A stretch of 32,688 nt of DNA from an uncultured Spirochaetales bacterium (GTDB taxonomy: Bacteria > Spirochaetota > Spirochaetia > Sphaerochaetales > Sphaerochaetaceae): NCBI GenBank assembly GCA_902797395.1, contig CADBSO010000126.1:1-32688 (forward strand), given 5' to 3'. The notes under the pieces were generated by a model. That model did not search any database and was not told the origin of the DNA. It was given only the letters and a program-made list of their open reading frames with translations. The position numbers and the translations under genes are program-made. This document shows, in pieces, positions 27,047-32,688 of the stretch; the stretch's first letter is position 1; each line of letters opens with the position of its first letter.

Positions 27047-28045
27047 ATGTATTACGAAAAAATCAAAATAAACGTGCCAGATTCCCTGAAAACCTCATTG
27101 GAAAATGATGCGCAGAGATTCTCTCTTGTGAAAAGCGACGGGAGAGCAAACCTGAATGCGCTGATGAGCCTTATAATACTGAATCATCATGACGAATTCA
27201 AAAGAAATCAAAAACGCATACAAGAAAAAGCCTACGAAGCGATTTCAAAAAACGCAACCATACCGGACGAGCTTGCAAACAAGATAACAGACAGAATATT
27301 GCGTGAAATCAGCCTGTCGTCAAATACCGGAAGAACAGAAAGCTGCAATGCGTCCATAGCGCTGAAGCCGACAACCCAAACAATTGGAACAATAAGGCAA
27401 ATAGAAGAGAATCTCCTGCGATACAGAACCGAATCGGAATATTTCAGAAGCCTGCTGCAGGACTACGATGCGAAAAGCATAAGCGAAAAGGAAACAATAA
27501 TATTCAAAAAGCAATGCGAAGCCATCAGAGCAGCCATAAGCGAAAAGAAAAAGATTTTCCTAACATATGTCAGCAGAAAAGACGAGCTGCGTTCAAAAAC
27601 AGTCAGCCCCTACGCGCTCGAAACATCAAGAGAGGAAATGCATGAATATCTTCTTTCAGCCGAAGGCACAAGCGGCATAGCCACAAACAGGCTATCCAGA
27701 TTAAGCCACATTGAAATCCTGGATGAGCGGGCTGAAATAAGCGATGCGCAAAAATCCTGTCTGGATAAGATGATCAAATACGGCGCGGCATTCCCGATAA
27801 CGCCGGAAGATGGCGAGATAGTCGTCAAGCTCACCGACTTCGGCCTGGAGATGTGGGACCGATATTATGTTCACCGCCCGATACCATTCAAAACCGAAGG
27901 CTACCTGTTTCATTTCGAATGCTCTTCCATGCAAGTGATGACATATTTCGCAAGATTCGGGAAAAACGCCAAAATACTTTCCCCGAACTCACTAAGGAAA
28001 CGCATGAGAAGATTCCACAAGGACGCATGGGAGGAATACCGATAG
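27047..28045 (+). CDS. WYL-domain regulator with ribbon-helix-helix-like N-terminus
   Basis: 332 residues. The first 60 residues (KINVPDSLKTSLENDAQRF then NLNALMSLII) resemble a ribbon-helix-helix DNA-binding domain rather than the usual winged helix. Residues about 150-250 form a WYL-like domain (KKKIFLTYVSRKDELRSKTV then SPYALETSREEMHEYLLSAE and NRLSRLSHIEIL). The end, ILSPNSLRKRMRRFHKDAWE, is a typical WCX tail. It is transcribed away from rtcB, and palindrome copy D separates the two. Such regulators sense nucleic-acid ligands and often repress neighbouring conflict or repair genes. Confidence 0.78.
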   Translation: MYYEKIKINVPDSLKTSLENDAQRFSLVKSDGRANLNALMSLIILNHHDEFKRNQKRIQEKAYEAISKNATIPDELANKITDRILREISLSSNTGRTESCNASIALKPTTQTIGTIRQIEENLLRYRTESEYFRSLLQDYDAKSISEKETIIFKKQCEAIRAAISEKKKIFLTYVSRKDELRSKTVSPYALETSREEMHEYLLSAEGTSGIATNRLSRLSHIEILDERAEISDAQKSCLDKMIKYGAAFPITPEDGEIVVKLTDFGLEMWDRYYVHRPIPFKTEGYLFHFECSSMQVMTYFARFGKNAKILSPNSLRKRMRRFHKDAWEEYR

Positions 28046-28145
28046 GCCACCGAAAACACGCATCATTTAGAAATATCAGGTATTCGCGCCCACCCGAACA
28101 GCTTCCAAATAAAAGGCGATTCTAAAATATGCGCATATCACCTTT

Positions 28146-28178
28146 CCGCAAAACTTAAAAAAATCAAAAGTTTTGCGG
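28146..28178. terminator. Hairpin between convergent genes, putative bidirectional terminator
   Basis: CCGCAAAACTT (28146-28156) pairs perfectly with AAGTTTTGCGG (28168-28178) across an 11-nt A-rich loop. It lies between the WYL gene and the convergent ATPase gene. Nearly the same 31-nt unit recurs at 29682-29712. Confidence 0.55.
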
Positions 28179-28199
28179 TTTACAATCGCAAATAAGTAC

Positions 28200-29405
28200 T
28201 CAAAGGCTGTTTTCATCTAGCAGAAAATCATAAACATTCATCATCCTGTAGCCTTTTTCCAATATCGTCAGAGGATTCGCATCAGCAGTTATGATGATTT
28301 TCCTGTAGCCATCATCAATGCCTCTGAAGGCTGAAAGCTCCCTCTGCCTGACAGAAGGCTCTTCTATCGAAAACGAAACCTGAATATAGATCAGGTCCTG
28401 ATGCGAACGAGCGATGAAATCTATTTCCTTATCTTGGTTTTTTCCAATATCAACTGAAAATCCACGACGCAGCAGCTCAAGATAAACAAGATTCTCAAGA
28501 ATATACGTCAGCTCCATTTGCCTGAAATTCAACCGCTGATTCCTAAGTCCCAAATCACAACAATAGTACTTGTTTTGAGTTTTAAGGTATTCCTTGCCTT
28601 TCATGTCGAATCGCTGCGCCTTATAAAACAAGAATCCATCGCAAATGAAACTCAGATATGCTGAAATCGTTTCGTTGTCCGTCTTTTTGAAACCATTCGA
28701 CTTGAAAGTAGAAGAGATCTTATTCGGTGAAACATAGCTGCCTATCTGCGATGACAGCAACTGGAGCAAAGCATCAAATACACCTTCATTTCGAATGTTA
28801 TTTCGCTCTATCACATCACGAGAAGCCACTGTGTCGTTAAGCATTTTCAAATATTCCACTTTCTCGTAATCCTTGTCGAGCTCGCAAACATATGGCATAC
28901 CTCCGTACCGCACATAGTCGGAAAAAGCGACTCGCACTTCACCGCCCATGTAATCATAATACTCCTTGAATGATAAAGGATGTACCCTGATCTCGACCCC
29001 TCTGCCCCTGAGCCGCGTATTTATATCGCTTGAAAGAAACCTGGAATTCGAACCAGTGATATACAAATCGCAATTGAAATCGGCCTTCAGAGAATTGACA
29101 ACCTCCTCAAACCCGCTGACAAGCTGTATCTCATCAATGAACACATAATGCTTTTCCTTGTCTCTGATCAAATTGCCTATATGCTTGTACAGCTCGTCGT
29201 TGCTTCGCAAGCTCTTGCATTTTCCAGATTCCAAGTTCAAGGCGATCACATGCCTGCCATCAACTCCAACTTCAAGAAGGTATTTGTAAAATATCTCAAA
29301 AAGCAAATAGGATTTTCCGCATCGCCTGACACCAGTGATGATTTTTATGATGTCCTTGTCCTTATAATCAATCAGCCTGTTCAAATACAAGTCTCGTCTT
29401 ATCAT
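28200..29405 (-). CDS. AAA_14/DUF4143 ATP-binding protein
   Basis: 401 residues from the ATG at 29405, which has AAGGA about 8 nt upstream; the longer frame runs back into palindrome copy E and is rejected. Walker A is GVRRCGKS (25-32) and Walker B FIDEIQ (89-94). The C-terminal DUF4143 region ends with a PD-(D/E)xK-like strand pair, KEIDFIA and IYIQVSF. The family is abundant and often multicopy in anaerobes; its role is unclear, though nucleic-acid handling is suspected. The gene stands alone, bracketed by two similar hairpins. Confidence 0.9.
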   Translation of the reverse strand: MIRRDLYLNRLIDYKDKDIIKIITGVRRCGKSYLLFEIFYKYLLEVGVDGRHVIALNLESGKCKSLRSNDELYKHIGNLIRDKEKHYVFIDEIQLVSGFEEVVNSLKADFNCDLYITGSNSRFLSSDINTRLRGRGVEIRVHPLSFKEYYDYMGGEVRVAFSDYVRYGGMPYVCELDKDYEKVEYLKMLNDTVASRDVIERNNIRNEGVFDALLQLLSSQIGSYVSPNKISSTFKSNGFKKTDNETISAYLSFICDGFLFYKAQRFDMKGKEYLKTQNKYYCCDLGLRNQRLNFRQMELTYILENLVYLELLRRGFSVDIGKNQDKEIDFIARSHQDLIYIQVSFSIEEPSVRQRELSAFRGIDDGYRKIIITADANPLTILEKGYRMMNVYDFLLDENSL

Positions 29406-29467
29406 GCTAGTTTCCTTACAGATACGCAACGCAAACAATATGAGGCATACTGTTTTACCTGTTGAAA

Positions 29468-29666
29468 GAGGTTTTTTCAAAACTCCTCCCTTCATGCTGC
29501 TCGCTCTTTTGAACCAGGGCATGAATCCGACGGATTCTTCGAGAAATGTTTTTTCTCAAAAAGAGAAAAAAACACTAATACATACAGTATTTGCGGTTTT
29601 CTCGAAGAATGGCCCTGGTTCAAAATAGGCTTCGCATCATTTTGAAATGAGTTTTGAAAAAACCTC
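29468..29666. repeat. Palindromic repeat element, copy E, with nested palindrome
   Basis: 199 bp, same orientation as copy D. Ends GAGGTTTTTTCAAAACTC and complement (18 bp), flanked on both sides by GAAA (29464-29467, 29667-29670). It is about 24 nt longer than the others because a second palindrome, GTTTTTTCTC-AAAAA-GAGAAAAAAAC, lies beside the core hairpin. Arms TTTTGAACCAGGGC and GCCCTGGTTCAAAA pair perfectly. It lies upstream of the ATPase gene. Confidence 0.85.
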
Positions 29667-29681
29667 GAAACAAATTCTATT

Positions 29682-29712
29682 CGCAAAACTTGAAAAAATC
29701 AAAAGTTTTGCG
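29682..29712. terminator. Hairpin, near-copy of 28146-28178
   Basis: CGCAAAACTT (29682-29691) pairs with AAGTTTTGCG (29703-29712) across 11 nt. The unit is almost identical to that at 28146-28178, so the two are a repeat pair. It could terminate transcripts of the Rpn gene, whose stop is about 100 nt away on the minus strand, but the distance makes this uncertain. Confidence 0.45.
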
Positions 29713-29816
29713 GAAATAATGAAAAGACCCTGTATCTGTTGAAACTCCCAACTGCAAACACTGCACATACGGCAACTGAAAAGCAGACGAGACCTCATCG
29801 CAACATGCAGCTTATT

Positions 29817-30683
29817 TCAAAGGCTTGCAAACCTATCATATTCCTCTTTGGTCAACCTCAGCAGCTTCCGTATCTGCTCAGGAGGCAAGCCATCAGCCAG
29901 CATATTCCTTACATTGCCTGCTTGCACTTCTGCTTTTCCTTGCTCTATGCCCTCCTCACGGCCTTCCTCGCGGATCTGCTCCCTGCCCTTTTCTATCAAT
30001 TCCCTTATCACATCGCTCATGTTATCGCCTCCCTTATCGGATTCTTTAAGCTCTCTCGTCCGATTCCTCAATTCGTCATAATGCATGCCGCTGGCGCTCC
30101 TGCAAAAGAAGTCCTGCATGAGCCTGCCGAGCGCAGTCCCGCCATCGCGGCACGCGCCGTTGACATAGATTATGTGGTCGCCGTCGCCAAGGCGCATCCC
30201 ATCGCCATCCAGTGTCCTGCTGAAACAATAGGATGGCAGGCTGCGGCCGAACACGTCCGACTCGGTTATGAAAATCACATATTTCTCCCTCAACTCATCA
30301 TAACCAGCTCCAGAGGCCAGCATGCTCGCATCCAGAAGGCTCGAATAATATCTCGCCCTCAGCGGATCCGCGCCGGAGTCCGCCCTCTGCACCTCTATGT
30401 CGTAGACCGTTCCGACGCCGTCGGTCGCCACCACGTCCAGCACCGCCCGCCTGCCGGTGGAGGAGAACAGCTCCTCCTGCGTCCTGACGGACTCGACATG
30501 CAAGTCGGGCTTCTCCAGGATGACCCTCAGCACGCACTGCGCGCTTGCCGTGTCATCCTTGAAGAACACCGACATATACAAGTCGTCCATGAGGCAATAG
30601 TCGGCGAACTTCCGCCTGAATTCCTCGTCGATGACAATATTGCTGGAAACCGCTGCCTTGTCGCCTTTGTCATCCCCTTTCAT
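29817..30683 (-). CDS. Rpn-family PD-(D/E)xK nuclease / putative transposase
   Basis: 288 residues from the ATG at 30683; a TTG ten codons earlier is less likely. The nuclease core is visible as AVLDVVATDGVGTVYDIEVQ, with the catalytic Asp and the Glu-x-Gln. It starts with FADYCLMDDLYMSVFFKD, normal for this family. The C-terminal tail is a charged helix (REQIREEGREEGIEQGKAEV) typical of Rpn proteins. These are RecA-independent recombination-promoting nucleases in E. coli, with suspected defence roles. The central part is more GC-rich than its ends. Confidence 0.85.
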   Translation of the reverse strand: MKGDDKGDKAAVSSNIVIDEEFRRKFADYCLMDDLYMSVFFKDDTASAQCVLRVILEKPDLHVESVRTQEELFSSTGRRAVLDVVATDGVGTVYDIEVQRADSGADPLRARYYSSLLDASMLASGAGYDELREKYVIFITESDVFGRSLPSYCFSRTLDGDGMRLGDGDHIIYVNGACRDGGTALGRLMQDFFCRSASGMHYDELRNRTRELKESDKGGDNMSDVIRELIEKGREQIREEGREEGIEQGKAEVQAGNVRNMLADGLPPEQIRKLLRLTKEEYDRFASL

Positions 30684-30886
30684 ACTATACACACATCCCC
30701 CTCTATTTTTCAAATGGGTGCATCAAAATCCGAAAGTTCCGTTTCATGCGCCCCATAATACATATGAGAGAAAATGCGGATTTGTCACCAACTACAAACT
30801 CGAGCACGCTCCTAAAAACATTCCGCCCAGAAAACTCCTATGAATTTCAGAAGCAGAAAATCACCTGCCCCTATTCAAAAACGAAA

Positions 30887-31090
30887 GGCTATGTCCGAAA
30901 GTTTGACCGATAGGACAGAGCCGCAGAGCCGGAGAGATGCTGGAGAGGCGCACTTTGGGGCGAAAAGCCAAATGCAGGATAAGGCCTCGTGCCTATCCAA
31001 ATGGCTTTGCGACCCAAAGCGCGCATATGTGGCGCATATCCGACGATTGGATATGGCAGAATAGCAGAATAAATGTATTCGGACATAGCC
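30887..31090. mobile_element. Complete MITE, 204 bp, with 8-bp target duplication
   Basis: GGCTATGTCCGAA (30887-30899) and its exact complement TTCGGACATAGCC (31078-31090) form 13-bp terminal inverted repeats. AAACGAAA is present immediately outside both ends (30879-30886, 31091-31098), a clear 8-bp target-site duplication. There is no transposase; the element must move with a helper. GG ends and 8-bp duplications fit IS1595 or ISL3 families. A second copy is cut by the left edge of the window (1-86). Apart from this element, the gap from 30714 to 31135 holds nothing I recognise. Confidence 0.9.
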
Positions 31091-31135
31091 AAACGAAAAA
31101 AGAGGAAACGTGATGGCCATCATATTTTGCCGTTT

Positions 31136-32095
31136 TCAAGCATGTTTGAGCTTGCCTTCGTCATGACAAGGGACCATTGGGGTATCCGACGCTTTTTCAT
31201 CGCATGTCGGAACGATTTCCGCCATCAAAACGCTTTTGCCGTCAGAATACAAAAACCTGCGGATCTTCTGCGTAGGCGTCCTGACGAAAGGATCCTTCTG
31301 CAAACGGGCGCTGCCTATCCTGCTTGTGCGCCCAAGCTGGCTGTTGACGCCGGACACGAGCTTGGCAAGATACTTCTGGATTTCCGAATTCATATCCGAA
31401 ATCCTACCGGGCAGCGACTTTGCAAACTCCTCCAAATTGAGTCTTATCAGCGCCACCAAACCCGAACCGCTCGGCACAACAAGACTCTCATCGACAAAAT
31501 CCTGACTGTTCAAAAGCGATTCTATGTTTTCAGGATAAATGTTCTCTCCCGAAGGTCCGAGAATCATAGTCTTGATCCGCCCTTTTATTCCAAGCCAGCC
31601 ATCCTTGTCAAAACATCCGAGATCCCCGGTTTTGAAATACCCGTCCTCGGTGAATGCTTCACGCGTGGCTTCCTCGTTCTTGTAATACCCCTTCATCACA
31701 TTAGGGCCTTTCACAGCGATTTCCCCGATGCCGGTATTCGGATCCGGATTCAGCAGAATCACATCATCTGATTCGACCGTCTTGCCTATGCAGCCGATGC
31801 GACGCCCGGTCTTCGGACCGCAAGCCGAAATCAAAGGGGAAGTCTCAGTCAATCCATAACCAAGCGCATACGGAAATCCGGCTTCAAAAATAAATTGCTC
31901 AATCTTAGCATCCAATGGAGCGCCGCCTATCCCAAAAAACTTCATGTTCCCGCCAAGCGCATACACCAGTTTTTTGCAGATCTTCCTCAAAACGAACTTT
32001 CTGGTCAGCCTGAAATTCGCCAAAGCCCGAACCACCCCTTTGCCCTCAAGCTTGGGTTGAATCATCTTCCGATATATTTTCTGGCGAATTAGCAA
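31136..32095 (-). pseudogene. Long-chain acyl-CoA synthetase (AMP-binding), 5' part lost at IS30 element
   Basis: About 319 codons of the C-terminal portion remain. YGLTETSPLIS is the adenylate-forming motif, YFKTGDLG the motif-A region, GRIKTMI the hinge, and PTQKIRRFLY carries the catalytic lysine of the C-terminal domain. The enzyme would activate fatty acids to acyl-AMP and acyl-CoA. Its ATP-binding N-terminal domain is missing: the frame runs directly into the IS30-family transposase end, where the TTG at 32095 is not a credible start. The gene is therefore interrupted, and the first half should lie beyond the IS. Confidence 0.82.
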
Positions 32096-32688
32096 GCCAA
32101 GTGCAACTGAACTCCATAATATACTTCATAAGGCGTCCGATAGTTTAAGCACTTTTTAGGCCTCAAATTCAACTCTTTAATTCTACTATTTATTTCTTCA
32201 CCTGTCCAATTTGCTATGTCTTCGCCTTTTGGAAAATATTCTCTTAAAAGACCATTGGTATTTTCATTTGTTCCTCTTGCCCAAGGCTGATGTGGAAGGG
32301 GAAAATAAAATTTTACCCCAAGTTTCTTGCTAAGCTCTCTGTAGCCTGCAAACTCCTTGCCTCTATCTGGTGTTATAGAAAAACAAGGTTCGCTTTTCAA
32401 TGCTTCCAATATTTCTTTATTAACCTCTTCTTTCGTTTTCTTCTTAGTCTTTCTGCAGATGAGAAATCTTGATTTTCTGTCTGTTAGCGTAGTGAAGCAA
32501 ACTCCGCCTTTCTTGCCAAGAACGGTATCAGCTTCCCAATGACCGATTTGCTCCCTGTTTTCTGCTTCGGCAGGTCTTTGCTCAATACCAAAGTCTATTT
32601 CAAAAGAGCCTCTTTTATCATCGTTTTTACCCTTTTTATGTCTCTTTTTGCCCTTATGGCGCAGTTTTCTTGATGCTTTTAGTTTTCC
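32089..32688 (-). CDS. IS30-family transposase, partial (runs off window)
   Basis: The frame is open from the window edge to a stop at 32089 (200 codons shown). The DDE residues are in GHWEADTVLG (Asp), FSITPDRGKEFA (Asp) and NENTNGLLREYFPKG (Glu), and the ending YRTPYEVYYGV is typical of IS30. It appears intact where visible. The element's end should lie a few to tens of bases past the stop, inside the acyl-CoA synthetase gene it interrupts; the exact inverted repeat cannot be set without the other end. Confidence 0.9.
   Translation of the reverse strand, partial: GKLKASRKLRHKGKKRHKKGKNDDKRGSFEIDFGIEQRPAEAENREQIGHWEADTVLGKKGGVCFTTLTDRKSRFLICRKTKKKTKEEVNKEILEALKSEPCFSITPDRGKEFAGYRELSKKLGVKFYFPLPHQPWARGTNENTNGLLREYFPKGEDIANWTGEEINSRIKELNLRPKKCLNYRTPYEVYYGVQLHLAC

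Noticed and set aside
29406-29522. N-terminal extension of the AAA_14/DUF4143 protein
   Set aside because: It is translated from repeat copy E and lacks similarity to the family; the ATG at 29405 has a ribosome site and the expected start.
20821-29666. CRISPR array
   Set aside because: The repeats are 163-199 bp, 1.7-2.8 kb apart, in both orientations and separated by genes; no spacers or cas genes are present.

Overview
The window is a mosaic chromosomal accessory region of an unidentified bacterium. It carries two functional clusters separated and bordered by insertion sequences, their relics and small repeats. The taxon cannot be fixed from sequence. Frequent ATA and AGA/AGG codons, Shine-Dalgarno sites of the GGAGG type, an Rpn-family nuclease, an AAA_14/DUF4143 ATPase and a BspA-like LRR protein would suit a host-associated anaerobe, but that is a weak inference. 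Base composition changes sharply from block to block: AT-rich in hsdS/tcmP/radical-SAM, moderate elsewhere, and very GC-rich in the IS5-family element. This points to repeated horizontal acquisition.

Left part (1-4556): the right end of a miniature inverted-repeat element, an ABC exporter gene, an unrecognised minus-strand gene, then a graveyard made of a DUF3990-like remnant, a helix-turn-helix regulator broken by two single-base deletions, and a decayed IS1595-family transposase.

Centre-left (4557-16264, all minus strand): a tightly packed defence island. In transcription order it runs ietA-ietS (AAA+ ATPase plus subtilisin-like protease, the IetAS anti-phage pair), hsdR (split by a one-base frameshift), hsdM, gene remnants including an Abi-like protein, hsdS with two half-repeats, tcmP (three-Cys-motif partner) and a Gp37/Gp68-type radical-SAM protein. 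Junctions are mostly 4-nt overlaps or gaps of 2-36 nt, so it could be one long transcript.

Centre (16357-19530): a putative zinc-binding protein, a secreted protein, a complete IS5-family element flanked by TA, and a DUF6512-like membrane protein.

Centre-right (19690-28045): a possible RNA-repair island. kptA (RNA 2'-phosphotransferase), an SMC/ABC-like AAA ATPase, two unrecognised genes, a BspA-type LRR gene and rtcB (RNA 3'-phosphate ligase) are colinear on the minus strand. Two WYL-domain regulators bracket them on the plus strand. Four copies of a 163-176 bp imperfect palindrome punctuate this cluster and a fifth (199 bp) lies just beyond it. Base changes within the palindrome stems are compensatory.

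Right part (28200-32688): an AAA_14/DUF4143 ATPase flanked by two near-identical hairpins, an Rpn-family nuclease, a complete 204-bp MITE with 13-bp inverted repeats and an 8-bp target duplication, and an acyl-CoA synthetase gene that has lost its 5' part at an IS30-family element running off the window.
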